Part shown: positions 25,336 through 34,419 of the stretch, piece after piece
How positions within the stretch are numbered: position 1 is the stretch's first letter
How the letters are laid out: every line of letters begins with the position of its first letter
Source: an uncultured Blautia sp.
GTDB taxonomy: Bacteria > Bacillota > Clostridia > Lachnospirales > Lachnospiraceae
Length of the DNA stretch: 64,000 nucleotides
Direction: 5' to 3'
Assembly: GCA_900543715.1 (NCBI GenBank)
Contig: UQSX01000003.1
Span: 31,704-95,703, forward strand
Notes under the pieces: generated by a model
Told to the model about the DNA's origin: nothing
The model's database searches: none
Seen by the model: only the letters and a program-made list of their open reading frames with translations
Translations under genes and position numbers: made by a program

Positions 25336-25436
25336 CAAGAATATATGTGTATTTTCAGCTCAGTCTGCGCTCACTTTGAGCCTAAGGTCTCAAAGATGTG
25401 CTCGACAAATTCGCATAAAATACACATATATTCTTG
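25336..25436. repeat. Long perfect inverted repeat (20-bp arms, 61-bp loop)
   Basis: The left arm 25336-25355 and right arm 25417-25436 are exact reverse complements (AAGAATATATGTG / CACATATATTCTT inside). The loop contains a second stem, CTTTGAG-CCTAAGGT-CTCAAAG. It sits in a 360-bp stretch between the dapL terminator and aspS with no convincing gene. It could be a MITE-like insertion, a cruciform or a long hairpin RNA. No target duplication was evident. Confidence 0.7.
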
Positions 25437-25639
25437 AAGCTACGGTTGCTTCCGCTGCCGGGGGCAAAGGCCGTACGGTATTGCGGGAACTCAATTAAAA
25501 AAGAAATTTGGATGGTATGCTGGTGCTGGAGTTCGAGTGAAACGTACAGTTGGTCGGTGTGCAGGTGTTTAGAGATAAAAGAGAATCGAAATAGTGGCAA
25601 TAGAGAGTGATAGTTTTGATGAAGGAAGGGAATGGGATT

Positions 25640-26968
25640 ATGGAATTTGTTAAGGGTATTGTTGAGAGAGAAAAGTCTGGATATGAGGAGTTTTTGGAGA
25701 AGGCGGAGGGGGATACTGCCTGTCTGGAGGGGGCGGTCCACAGTCTTCGGGATATGGGGGAGATTGGGTTTGTGATTCTTAGAAGCAGGGAAGGGCTTCT
25801 TCAGGCTGTCTGGGAGGAAGGCGTCTCCAGAGAGGATCTGAAGGAGTTTCATGAAGGGGATTGTATCCGTGTGACGGGAACTGTGAAAACTGAAGAGAGA
25901 GCTCCCCAGGGAAAGGAATTGAGGATTAAGGAAACAGAATTTTTGTCTAAGGTTGACCAGCCTCTGCCCCTGCCGGTAGGCAAGTGGAACCTGAACACAT
26001 CCCTGGAAGCCAAACTGAACATGCGCCCTGTCTCTTTAAGGAATGTAAGAGAGAGGGCTAAATTCCGTATTCAGGAAGGAATCACCAGAGGCTTTCGGGA
26101 TTTCCTGTATCATCAGGGCTTTACAGAGATCCACAGCCCCAAGATCGGAGCAAAAAGTGCCGAGGGCGGCGCCAACCTTTTCAAGCTGGAATATTTCCAT
26201 CATCCTGCAGTGCTCCAGCAGAGCCCCCAGCTTTATAAACAGATGATGGTAGGTGTGTTTGACCGGGTATTTGAGACCGGGTCTGTATTCCGGGCAGAGA
26301 AACACAACACCAGAAGACATCTGAACGAATATACCAGCCTGGACTTTGAGATGGGCTATATTGACAGCTTTTACGATATCTGCCGGATGGAGACCGGATT
26401 TTTGAAATACACCATGGATCTTTTGAACAGAGAATACAGGAAAGAACTGGATATCTTAAAGGTAACCCTTCCTGAGATCAAAGAAATCCCCTGTGTAACT
26501 TTCCAGAAAGCAAAGGAACTGGTTTCTGAAAAATACCAGAGAAAGATCCGGGCACCTTTTGATCTGGAACCGGAGGAGGAAGAACTGATCGGAAAATACT
26601 TCCAGGAAGAGTGCGGATCAGACTTTGTTTTTGTTACCCATTATCCTTCTAAGAAACGTCCTTTCTACGCTATGGATGATCCGGAAGACAGCCGCTATAC
26701 ATTAAGCTTTGACCTGCTGTATAAGGGACTGGAGATTACTACAGGAGGCCAGAGGATCCATGATTATCAGATGCTGAAAGATAAGATCGCAGCAAAGGGT
26801 ATGAGCGAAGAAGGACTGGAACAGTATCTGGATGCTTTTAAATACGGTATGCCTCCTCACGGAGGTCTGGGAATCGGCCTGGAAAGACTGACCATGCAGC
26901 TTATAGGAGAGGACAATATCCGGGAGACTACTTTATTCCCAAGAGATTTAACAAGGCTGGAGCCCTAG
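25640..26968 (+). CDS. aspS: Aspartyl-tRNA synthetase, archaeal type (probably non-discriminating)
   Basis: 442 residues, short for a bacterial AspRS (about 590) because the bacterial GAD insertion is missing; this is the archaeal/AspRS2 type. N-terminal OB fold (about 15-100), then the class II core with FTEIHSPKIGAKSAEGGANLF in pieces, QQSPQLYKQMM, FRAEKHNTRRHLNEYTSLD, and motif 3 GGLGIGLERL. Start: GAAGGAAGGG 9 nt before the ATG at 25640. It leads directly into gatC (14-bp gap), so it probably mischarges tRNA-Asn with Asp for GatCAB to amidate. No asparaginyl-tRNA synthetase is seen here. Confidence 0.9.
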   Translation: MEFVKGIVEREKSGYEEFLEKAEGDTACLEGAVHSLRDMGEIGFVILRSREGLLQAVWEEGVSREDLKEFHEGDCIRVTGTVKTEERAPQGKELRIKETEFLSKVDQPLPLPVGKWNLNTSLEAKLNMRPVSLRNVRERAKFRIQEGITRGFRDFLYHQGFTEIHSPKIGAKSAEGGANLFKLEYFHHPAVLQQSPQLYKQMMVGVFDRVFETGSVFRAEKHNTRRHLNEYTSLDFEMGYIDSFYDICRMETGFLKYTMDLLNREYRKELDILKVTLPEIKEIPCVTFQKAKELVSEKYQRKIRAPFDLEPEEEELIGKYFQEECGSDFVFVTHYPSKKRPFYAMDDPEDSRYTLSFDLLYKGLEITTGGQRIHDYQMLKDKIAAKGMSEEGLEQYLDAFKYGMPPHGGLGIGLERLTMQLIGEDNIRETTLFPRDLTRLEP

Positions 26969-26982
26969 AAAGGAGCAAAACA

Positions 26983-27276
26983 ATGAGCGCACAGAGAATA
27001 GACGATACAGTAATGGAAAATATAGAGATCCTGGCAAAGCTTTCCATGTCTGAGGATGAACGGGAAGAAATGCGGACAGAACTGGAAAAGATCCTGGATT
27101 ATGTGGAAAAGCTCAATGAACTGGATACGGAAAATGTGGAGGCGGCCTCTCATATCTTCCCTCTGGAAAATGTATTCCGGGAGGACGAAGTGACCAACGG
27201 GGACGCCCAGGAGGAAATGCTGGCCAATGCTCCGGTGAAAAAAGAAGGACAGTATCAGGTTCCAAAGACCGTGTAG
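26983..27276 (+). CDS. gatC: Asp/Glu-tRNA amidotransferase subunit C
   Basis: 97 residues. Helical GatC fold with VMENIEILAKLSMSEDE and the conserved ILDYVEKLNELDTENVE. It forms the belt that holds GatA and GatB together. AAAGGAG precedes the ATG; it is the second gene of aspS-gatCAB. Confidence 0.93.
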   Translation: MSAQRIDDTVMENIEILAKLSMSEDEREEMRTELEKILDYVEKLNELDTENVEAASHIFPLENVFREDEVTNGDAQEEMLANAPVKKEGQYQVPKTV

Positions 27277-27290
27277 AAAGGATGAAAGAC

Positions 27291-28760
27291 ATGAAGATCA
27301 TAGAGATGTCAGCCACTGCTCTGGGAGAGGAGATTAAAAAGGGGCAGATCGGCGTAAAGGAAGCTGTGAAAGCTTACCTGGATCAGATAGAAGCTGTGGA
27401 ACCCTCTGTCCACGCTTATCTGGATATTGACGAAAAAAAGATATATGCGAGAGTAAAAGAAGTGGAAAAAGGCATCCGCCAGGGAAAATATACCGGTCCT
27501 CTGGCAGGAGTTCCCATTGCGGTAAAAGACAATATCTGCACCCGGGGACAGGCCACTACCTGCGCTTCTAAAATTTTAAATGATTTTGTGCCTCCATACA
27601 GCGCAGGTGCTGTGGAAAAGCTGGAAGAGGCAGGAATGATCCTCCTGGGAAAGACCAATATGGATGAATTTGCCATGGGAAGCACAACAGAAACATCTGC
27701 CTTTGGAGAAACAAAAAATCCCTGGGATCTGACAAGGGTGCCGGGAGGCTCTTCAGGAGGTTCCTGTGCGGCTGTGGCAGCAGGAGAGGCGCCCCTGGCT
27801 TTAGGCTCTGATACAGGAGGATCTATCCGCCAGCCTTCCGCCTTCTGCGGCGTCACAGGGCTGAAACCTACTTACGGCACGGTATCCCGCTACGGATTGG
27901 TGGCCTATGCTTCTTCCCTGGATCAGATCGGCCCCATTGGAAAAAATACAAAAGACTGCGGCGCTCTTCTGGACGTGATCGCAGGATATGACAAGCGGGA
28001 CAGCACGTCCATTCAGAGAAAACTTTATGATTTCTCCAAAAATCTGGGAGAGGATATCAGGGGGCTTCGGGTAGGCGTCCCTAAAGAGTATCTCTCTGAA
28101 GGTCTGGATAGTGAGATCAAAAAAGCCATTGTAGATGTGGTAAACGCTCTGAGCCAGAACGGTGCTATTGTAGAGTTTTTCTCCCTTGGGATGACAGATT
28201 ATGTGATCCCGGCCTACTATATTATCGCCTGTGCCGAAGCCAGCTCCAACCTGGCCAGATTCGACGGGGTAAAATACGGATACCGTTCTATGGATGGGAC
28301 GGATCTTCATGATATGTATAAGAAAACAAGAGCAGAGGGATTTGGCAAAGAGGCAAAGAAAAGGATCCTTTTGGGCTCCTTTGTATTAAGCTCCGGTTAC
28401 TATGACGCTTACTATCTGAAAGCTTTGAAGACTAAGGCCCTTATCAAGAAAGCCTTTGACGAGGCTTTTGTAAAATATGATGTTCTCCTGGCTCCTGCCT
28501 CACCATCGCCGGCGCCGCATCTGGGAGAAAGTCTTACAGATTCTTTGAAGATGTATTTAAGCGACATCTATACCGTAGCGGTAAACCTGGCAGGACTTCC
28601 TGCCATTAGCATGCCCTGGACTCTGGACAGCCAGAAACTTCCAGTAGGGCTGCAGTTTATCGGAAACTGCTTTGAAGAAAAGAAGGTTCTCCAGGCGGCT
28701 ATGGGACTGGAAAAAATCAGAGGGGACTTTCCTCTGGCATTTGCAAAGGAGGAAGGATAA
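27291..28760 (+). CDS. gatA: Asp/Glu-tRNA amidotransferase subunit A (amidase)
   Basis: 489 residues. Amidase signature with the Ser-cisSer-Lys triad: Lys in GVPIAVKDNI, the serines in RVPGGSSGGSCAAV and SDTGGSIRQPSAFCG. It releases ammonia from glutamine and passes it to GatB. The ATG at 27291 is preferred (AAAGG 9 nt upstream); the ATG at 27282 touches the ribosome site. It overlaps gatB by one base. Confidence 0.96.
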   Translation: MKIIEMSATALGEEIKKGQIGVKEAVKAYLDQIEAVEPSVHAYLDIDEKKIYARVKEVEKGIRQGKYTGPLAGVPIAVKDNICTRGQATTCASKILNDFVPPYSAGAVEKLEEAGMILLGKTNMDEFAMGSTTETSAFGETKNPWDLTRVPGGSSGGSCAAVAAGEAPLALGSDTGGSIRQPSAFCGVTGLKPTYGTVSRYGLVAYASSLDQIGPIGKNTKDCGALLDVIAGYDKRDSTSIQRKLYDFSKNLGEDIRGLRVGVPKEYLSEGLDSEIKKAIVDVVNALSQNGAIVEFFSLGMTDYVIPAYYIIACAEASSNLARFDGVKYGYRSMDGTDLHDMYKKTRAEGFGKEAKKRILLGSFVLSSGYYDAYYLKALKTKALIKKAFDEAFVKYDVLLAPASPSPAPHLGESLTDSLKMYLSDIYTVAVNLAGLPAISMPWTLDSQKLPVGLQFIGNCFEEKKVLQAAMGLEKIRGDFPLAFAKEEG

Positions 28761-30211
28761 TGGAAAAACAATATGAAACGGTCATCGGACTGGAAGTCCA
28801 TGTAGAACTTTCTACAGAATCCAAGATTTTCTGCGGCTGCTCTACTAAGTTCGGGGGAGCTCCCAATACCCATACCTGTCCGGTATGCGCTGGCCTTCCC
28901 GGGGCTCTTCCCGTACTGAATAAACAGGTGGTGGAATATGCGCTGGCCGTGGGCCTTGCGGCCAACTGCCAGATCAACCAGTACTGTAAATTTGACAGGA
29001 AGAACTATTTTTACCCTGACAACCCCCAGAACTACCAGATTTCCCAGCTTTATCTTCCCATCTGCCACGATGGTTATCTGGAAATCCAGACAGCCGCAGG
29101 CCCTAAAAAGATTCGGATACACGAAATGCACATGGAGGAAGATGCGGGAAAACTGATCCATGATGAGTGGGATGACTGTTCACTGGTAGACTTCAACAGA
29201 AGCGGCGTACCCCTTATAGAGATCGTGTCTGAGCCGGATATGAGAAACGCCCAGGAAGTGATCGCTTATCTGGAAAAACTGCGGCTTATCTGCCAGTATC
29301 TGGGAGTTTCTGACTGTAAGCTTCAGGAAGGCTCTATGCGTGCCGACGTAAACCTATCAGTAAGAGAGGCGGGAACCCGGGAGCTGGGAATCAGGACAGA
29401 GATGAAGAATCTGAACTCTTTTAAGGCTATTGCAAGAGCTATCGAAGGAGAAAGAGCCCGGCAGATTGAGCTTCTGGAAGAGGGACGCCCGGTGATACAG
29501 GAGACCCGGCGGTGGGATGACAATAAGGAATATTCCTACGCTATGCGTTCCAAGGAGGACGCCAAGGATTACCGCTACTTCCCGGACCCGGACCTGCCCC
29601 CGGTGCGCATCAGCGACGATTGGATAAAACGTATCCGGGAAGCTCAGCCGGAACTCCAGGAAGAGAAAGCCGCACGTTACATGGAGCAGTACGGCCTGTC
29701 TGATTATGACGCAGGACTTCTTACCCAGTCCAGACATCTGGGAGAGATGTTTGAAAAGACTGCGGCTATCTGCCAGATGCCTAAGAAGGCTGCCAACTGG
29801 TATATTGGCGAGACTCTCCGTCTGGTGAAAGAAGAAGGCATGGAAACAGAAGATATTTCCTTCTCTCCGAAACATCTGGCAGAGCTGATCCTGATGACAG
29901 ACCGGGGAGAGCTGAACAATAAAACTGCCAAAGAAGTTTTCCGTATGATTTTTACAGACGATGTGGACCCCATGATCTATGCAGAAGAGAAAGGGCTGAA
30001 AACCGTTCTGGATACCGGACTTCTGGAAGAGACCGTGGCAAAAGTCCTGGAAGAAAATCCAGACACGGTAAAGCAGTATCTGGAAGGAAAGACGAAAGTC
30101 ACCGGATTTTTGGTAGGACAGATCATGAAGCAGATGAAAGGAAAAGCAGATCCTAAACAGGTGAACCAGCTTCTTAGACAGAAGCTTCAGGAGGCAGAGG
30201 AGAAGGCATAG
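28760..30211 (+). CDS. gatB: Asp/Glu-tRNA amidotransferase subunit B
   Basis: 483 residues. The kinase/transamidase cradle has YETVIGLEVHVEL, the zinc cysteines in IFCGCS and HTCPVCAGLPG, and GVPLIEIVSEPDM; the C-terminal YqeY-like tail (about 330-480) binds tRNA. It activates Asp- or Glu-tRNA with ATP and adds ammonia from GatA. TAATG junction with gatA. Last gene of the aspS-gatCAB operon. Confidence 0.96.
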   Translation: MEKQYETVIGLEVHVELSTESKIFCGCSTKFGGAPNTHTCPVCAGLPGALPVLNKQVVEYALAVGLAANCQINQYCKFDRKNYFYPDNPQNYQISQLYLPICHDGYLEIQTAAGPKKIRIHEMHMEEDAGKLIHDEWDDCSLVDFNRSGVPLIEIVSEPDMRNAQEVIAYLEKLRLICQYLGVSDCKLQEGSMRADVNLSVREAGTRELGIRTEMKNLNSFKAIARAIEGERARQIELLEEGRPVIQETRRWDDNKEYSYAMRSKEDAKDYRYFPDPDLPPVRISDDWIKRIREAQPELQEEKAARYMEQYGLSDYDAGLLTQSRHLGEMFEKTAAICQMPKKAANWYIGETLRLVKEEGMETEDISFSPKHLAELILMTDRGELNNKTAKEVFRMIFTDDVDPMIYAEEKGLKTVLDTGLLEETVAKVLEENPDTVKQYLEGKTKVTGFLVGQIMKQMKGKADPKQVNQLLRQKLQEAEEKA

Positions 30212-30314
30212 CGTAAGGTATTTAAAGGATCTTACATCAGAAAAGAAAAATCCGGAAGAGCTTTAAAACCATCCTCTTTTGTGGTAAGCTACTGTAGAAG
30301 ATGGGAGGAAAGCT

Positions 30315-31082
30315 ATGGATATTATTGAATTTCAGAATAAACTAAAAGATATACAGACCCTGGCTCTGAATAACGGGAAACAGGTACGGGCAGAGCTGGT
30401 GGAGAAATTTTTTGGTGAGGAGGATATGGATCAGGAGAAACTCCAGAAGGTCTACGATTATCTGGAAGTCCAGGGAATCCGTGTTACCGGAAGAACAGGA
30501 GACAGAGAAGACGCCGGACAAGAGCCGGTTCCTCATATAGAGAAAAAACAGGAAAGAGTTCCTCTCACAGCAGAGGAAGAAGAGTATCTTAAGGAGTATC
30601 TGAAAGCTTTTGGATTTGAGGAAAATTTAAGAGACCGGCAGGAACTGCTTCTGGCCTGCAAAAGAAATGAAGAAGGCGCCAGGGAAAGTCTGGTAAAGGC
30701 CTGCCAGAGAGAACTGGCAGATATCGCAAGAGACCTGAACTGCCGGGAGGTTCTTTTCGCAGATCTGCTTTCTGAGGCAAATACAGCCCTTCTTATGGCT
30801 CTGGAGGAGCTTAAGGATGTGACAGAGGAAGAAGCGGCAGAAGAATGGCTCATGCATAAAGTCCGCAGTCTGGTAGAAGAATTCCTGGAGGAGCAGACCA
30901 GACAGAAGAGGGAAGATAATTTCCTGGTGGAAAAGGTCCAGAACCTGGAAGAAAGAGTGAAGGCCCTCACAGAAGATGAAAATGTGAAATACAGTGTAGA
31001 AGAGCTGGCCGCTTTTCTGGATATGGAGCCGGAAGAAATGGAAGCCATTCTCCGTCTGACAGGAGACGACAGCGGAAAATAA
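30315..31082 (+). CDS. Sigma-70-like protein lacking a -35-binding region 4
   Basis: 255 residues, very acidic. The N-terminal ~60 residues resemble sigma region 1.1 (LVEKFFGEEDMDQEKLQKVYDYLEVQGIRV in pieces). Residues ~80-175 resemble regions 1.2 and 2: LTAEEEEYLKEYLKAFG, then DIARDLNCREVLFADLLSEANTALL in pieces, like the core-binding helix of RpoD. The last ~30 residues (YSVEELAAFLDMEPEEMEAIL) look like region 3. The -10 recognition helices are poorly conserved and region 4 is missing. It could bind RNA polymerase as an accessory or anti-sigma-like factor. It has a good ribosome site (GGGAGGAAAG) and lies 103 bp after gatB. Confidence 0.6.
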   Translation: MDIIEFQNKLKDIQTLALNNGKQVRAELVEKFFGEEDMDQEKLQKVYDYLEVQGIRVTGRTGDREDAGQEPVPHIEKKQERVPLTAEEEEYLKEYLKAFGFEENLRDRQELLLACKRNEEGARESLVKACQRELADIARDLNCREVLFADLLSEANTALLMALEELKDVTEEEAAEEWLMHKVRSLVEEFLEEQTRQKREDNFLVEKVQNLEERVKALTEDENVKYSVEELAAFLDMEPEEMEAILRLTGDDSGK

Positions 31083-31123
31083 TAGATACCAGGCCTGTGG
31101 AACCCCTTATAGTTATGAGTGAA

Positions 31124-31194
31124 AGAAGCCCTGTGTACCTGGCTGCTTCCGAGTGATATGCTCGGAGAAAAGGCAGGATACAGCGGCTTCTTTT
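31124..31194 (+). terminator. Large branched terminator after the sigma-like gene
   Basis: GAAGCC / GGCTTC outer stem, CTGTGTACCTG / CAGGATACAG next, TCCGAG / CTCGGA inside, then T4. Confidence 0.75.
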
Positions 31195-31227
31195 CTGAAT
31201 TTTTTAAAAGTTTTCACAGTTTTTTCA

Positions 31228-31256
31228 TTGATTGTTTTTATAATAAGAAGTATAGT
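31228..31256 (+). promoter_or_regulatory. ftsH promoter
   Basis: TTGATT (31228-31233), 17 bp, TATAGT (31251-31256). Confidence 0.6.
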
Positions 31257-31372
31257 TTCTATATGATATGCTATTTGATTTTCTGAATCCTAAAGGAGAA
31301 GAAATTGCGATATCAAGGGAAATATTATTTTCACCCCATATAAATGAGATGAAAAAGGTTGGAGGTATATGA

Positions 31373-33262
31373 ATGGACATTAAAGAAAAGAAAAAGCCTC
31401 AGCTTCCAAAGAAACCGGTGATATTCTATTATCTGATCGTATTAGTCATCCTGGCAGCAGTAAATTTTTTTCTTGTACCCTCTTTGGCAGAGAGCCGTAT
31501 ACAGGATGCTACCTATGACCAGTTTCTGGATGCTCTTGAGGAAGGCAGGATTTCAGAAGTAAACCTGGAAGAAGATACTATTTATTATTTAGAAAAAAAT
31601 GGTGACAGGGAACAGGTTTATAAGACCGGCCGTATTTTTGACGTAAATGAAGTGGAACGTCTGGATCAGGCAGGGGTGGTTTTCTCCGAGGAGATTCCGC
31701 AGCAGATGAATCCTTTGCTCTCTTCGCTCATCAGCTTTGTGCTGCCTCTGGTACTTCTGTGGGTAATTGGCGGCTGGCTGATGAAGCGGATGATGAAAAA
31801 CATGGGCGGCATGGGAGGACCGGGAGCTATGACTTTCGGAAAGAGCAATGCCAAGATCTATGTAAAATCCTCTACAGGAATCAAGTTTTCGGATGTGGCC
31901 GGAGAAGACGAGGCCAAGGAACTGCTGACCGAGCTGGTAGATTATCTTCATAATCCGGGAAAATATGCAGAAATTGGTGCATCTCTTCCAAAGGGAGCCC
32001 TTCTGGTGGGACCTCCTGGAACGGGTAAGACCTTGCTGGCCAAGGCTGTGGCAGGAGAGGCCGACGTGCCGTTCTTTTCCATATCCGGTTCTGAATTTGT
32101 GGAGATGTTTGTAGGAATGGGTGCGGCAAAGGTCCGGGATCTGTTTAAGCAGGCCAATGAAAAAGCGCCCTGTATCGTATTTATCGATGAGATTGATACC
32201 ATTGGAAAAAAACGTGACGGACAGTTTGCCGGAGGCAACGATGAAAGAGAGCAGACTCTGAACCAGCTCCTTACAGAAATGGACGGATTCGACAGCTCCA
32301 AAGGTGTTGTAATCCTGGCTGCTACCAACCGCCCCGATTCTCTGGATCCTGCACTTTTAAGACCAGGACGTTTTGACCGGAGGATTCCTGTAGAGCTTCC
32401 CGATCTGAAAGGAAGGGAAGAAATACTCAAGGTCCACGCCAGAAAAATTAAGATTTCCGATGACGTGAATTTCAGTGATATCGCAAAAGCAGCTCCAGGA
32501 GCTTCCGGCGCTGATCTGGCTAATGTGGTGAATGAAGCAGCTCTGCGGGCAGTCCGTGACGGCAGAAAATTTGCCACCCAGGCAGACCTGGAGGAGAGCA
32601 TTGAGGTGGTCATCGCCGGATATCAGAAGAAAAACCAGGTCCTTTCCAACAAGGAAAAACTTATTGTGGCTTACCACGAAGTGGGACACGCACTGGTTGC
32701 TGCCATGCAGTCCCATTCTGCGCCGGTGCATAAGATCACGATTATCCCAAGGACGTCCGGAGCCCTGGGCTATACCATGCAGGTAGAGGACGGAGAACAT
32801 TATCTCATGTCCAAGGAAGAACTGGAGAATAAGATTGCTACCTTTACGGGAGGAAGAGCGGCAGAAGAGCTTATCTTCCATTCCATTACAACAGGAGCTT
32901 CCAATGATATTGAACAGGCTACCAAGCTGGCCAGAGGGATGATCACCAGATATGGTATGTCCCAGGAATTCGGCATGGTGGCTATGGAGACGGTGTCCAA
33001 CCAGTATTTAGGCGGGGACAGTTCCCTTACCTGCTCCTTTGAAACCCAGACACGGATTGATAAGATGGTAGTAGAGCTGGTACAGAAACAGCATGACAAG
33101 GCTTTGAAAATCCTGGAAGATAATATGCCCAAGCTTCATGAATTGGCTAAGTATCTTTACGAACATGAAACTATTACGGGTGAGGAATTTATGAGGATTT
33201 TGACTACGAAGCCAAGGATTGCCATGAATCAGGAGAAAGCTGCAGAACAGACAAATGAATAA
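31373..33262 (+). CDS. ftsH: ATP-dependent zinc metalloprotease FtsH
   Basis: 629 residues, membrane-anchored. Two transmembrane segments (about 18-38 and 113-133) enclose a small extracytoplasmic domain. AAA+ domain: Walker A GPPGTGKT (213-220), Walker B IVFIDEID, second region of homology GRFDRRI. Protease: HEVGH (435-439). It degrades membrane and regulatory proteins. The start follows GGAGG. Single gene between its own promoter and a bidirectional terminator. Confidence 0.97.
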   Translation: MDIKEKKKPQLPKKPVIFYYLIVLVILAAVNFFLVPSLAESRIQDATYDQFLDALEEGRISEVNLEEDTIYYLEKNGDREQVYKTGRIFDVNEVERLDQAGVVFSEEIPQQMNPLLSSLISFVLPLVLLWVIGGWLMKRMMKNMGGMGGPGAMTFGKSNAKIYVKSSTGIKFSDVAGEDEAKELLTELVDYLHNPGKYAEIGASLPKGALLVGPPGTGKTLLAKAVAGEADVPFFSISGSEFVEMFVGMGAAKVRDLFKQANEKAPCIVFIDEIDTIGKKRDGQFAGGNDEREQTLNQLLTEMDGFDSSKGVVILAATNRPDSLDPALLRPGRFDRRIPVELPDLKGREEILKVHARKIKISDDVNFSDIAKAAPGASGADLANVVNEAALRAVRDGRKFATQADLEESIEVVIAGYQKKNQVLSNKEKLIVAYHEVGHALVAAMQSHSAPVHKITIIPRTSGALGYTMQVEDGEHYLMSKEELENKIATFTGGRAAEELIFHSITTGASNDIEQATKLARGMITRYGMSQEFGMVAMETVSNQYLGGDSSLTCSFETQTRIDKMVVELVQKQHDKALKILEDNMPKLHELAKYLYEHETITGEEFMRILTTKPRIAMNQEKAAEQTNE

Positions 33263-33270
33263 AATAAAAA

Positions 33271-33312
33271 ATGCTGCGCCGCGGCCGGTCAGGCCACGGC
33301 ACAGCATTTTTG
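33271..33312. terminator. Bidirectional terminator between ftsH and the methyltransferase gene
   Basis: AAAATGCTGCGCCGCGGCC / GGCCACGGCACAGCATTTT, A/T tracts at both ends, serving the two convergent genes. Confidence 0.88.
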
Positions 33313-33322
33313 GATGTTAAAC

Positions 33323-34311
33323 TTAGAATATTTCTTTATTGATTTCATCAATCACTTCACTGGCTGCTTCATAAACACCCGGGAAGGTGCTGATGGCAAG
33401 TCCCTGAGTCAGACATGGGATAAAGTATTTGGTGCCGTTTTCCTTGCATACTCTCCGGACCTCCTTTTCTACCAGTTCTTTATTCCAGTCCGGACGGTCG
33501 ATAGAAGCGCTGTCGATGCCGCCCATGAAGGTGATCTGACCGCCATATTTTTCAATCAGTTCAGGAATATTATTGGAGCTCATAGTGCCCTGCCAGATAT
33601 CAATGCCCATCTCGATCATATAAGGAACTAAAGTGGCTGCGTAGGAATCACTGTGATGGATGATCAGCTCCACGCCGTGAGATTTGTAATAGCCGTAAAT
33701 TTTTTTGTATGCAGGAAGAATAAATTCTTCAAACATAGCAGGAGAAATAAAGGTAGAAGCCTGGCTGCCCCAGTCATCATGATGGAAAATAGCATCGGGC
33801 TTTATGTACTTACATATTTTTTTGCATACTGCAGTTCCCAATCTGTAAGATAGTCGATCAGCTCCTGAGTAGCTTCCGGCTCCTCATAGAAATTCATCAG
33901 ACAGTTCTGGATTTCCTGAAGATGATGGCACTGCTCGAAAATACCAGGTGCTACAAATTGAGTAACAAAATATTCATTTCTGTCAATTTTTTCTGCTTCT
34001 TTTATAAAAGGTTCCCAATCTGCATCCGTATAGTCAAGGCTGGGAGCATGTACATAATCTTTCCAGTGGGTGATATCCTTACATACGATGTGTTCTTCGT
34101 CGTGAACAGGAAATCCCCCGGGAGTTCCTTCCGGCCAGATATTCGTCACACCCCAGGCATTTTTAACAGGCCCTTTACCCTGCTCAGCCATAGGATTGTT
34201 TACAACATAAGGATTTGCTATTACCATAGCCAGAGCCTCATACTGATTTACATAACGATCAGGTTTCCCGCCCCGGATCGTCTCTAATAAGTTTTGTCGT
34301 TTGGTTAACAT
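33323..34311 (-). pseudogene. UroD-family corrinoid methyltransferase (MT-I) split by a frameshift
   Basis: Two overlapping frames together give one ~331-residue protein of the uroporphyrinogen-decarboxylase-like methyltransferases (MtaA/MtbA type). The first frame starts at 34311 (AAAGGAGG, 8 nt) and stops at 33802; the second continues to 33323. The junction is an A7 run (33823-33817): ...ELQYAKK joins ICKYIKPDA after a -1 step. Conserved FHHDDWGSQ, HHSDSYAA and WQGTMSSNNIP are intact. These enzymes move a methyl group from a substrate or methyl-cobamide. The A7 lies in the exact phase of an A-AAA-AAA slippery site, so it is either a mutation, a sequencing error or a recoding site. Confidence 0.8.
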
Positions 34312-34351
34312 ACACAATACCTCCTTTAAAAAAATTCCCCCTATGCAATAT

Positions 34352-34380
34352 ATTATACAAAAACGGGCAGGGCTTGTAAA
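34352..34380 (-). promoter_or_regulatory. Promoter of the split methyltransferase gene
   Basis: Minus strand TTTACA (34380-34375), 17 bp, TATAAT (34357-34352). A TACATTATGTA palindrome at the end of the upstream regulator gene (about 34415-34426) could be an operator. Confidence 0.7.
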
Positions 34381-34419
34381 TCCGTATAAAGAAGGTATTT
34401 TCTTTCCGCTGATACTACA

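Noticed and set aside
25301..25498. Open frame of 65 codons across the long inverted repeat
   Set aside because: It only exists because of the palindrome, has no ribosome site and no recognisable protein character.
30533..31048. 171-codon open frame antisense to the sigma-like gene
   Set aside because: Ser-rich translation typical of the reverse of an acidic coding sequence; no ribosome site.
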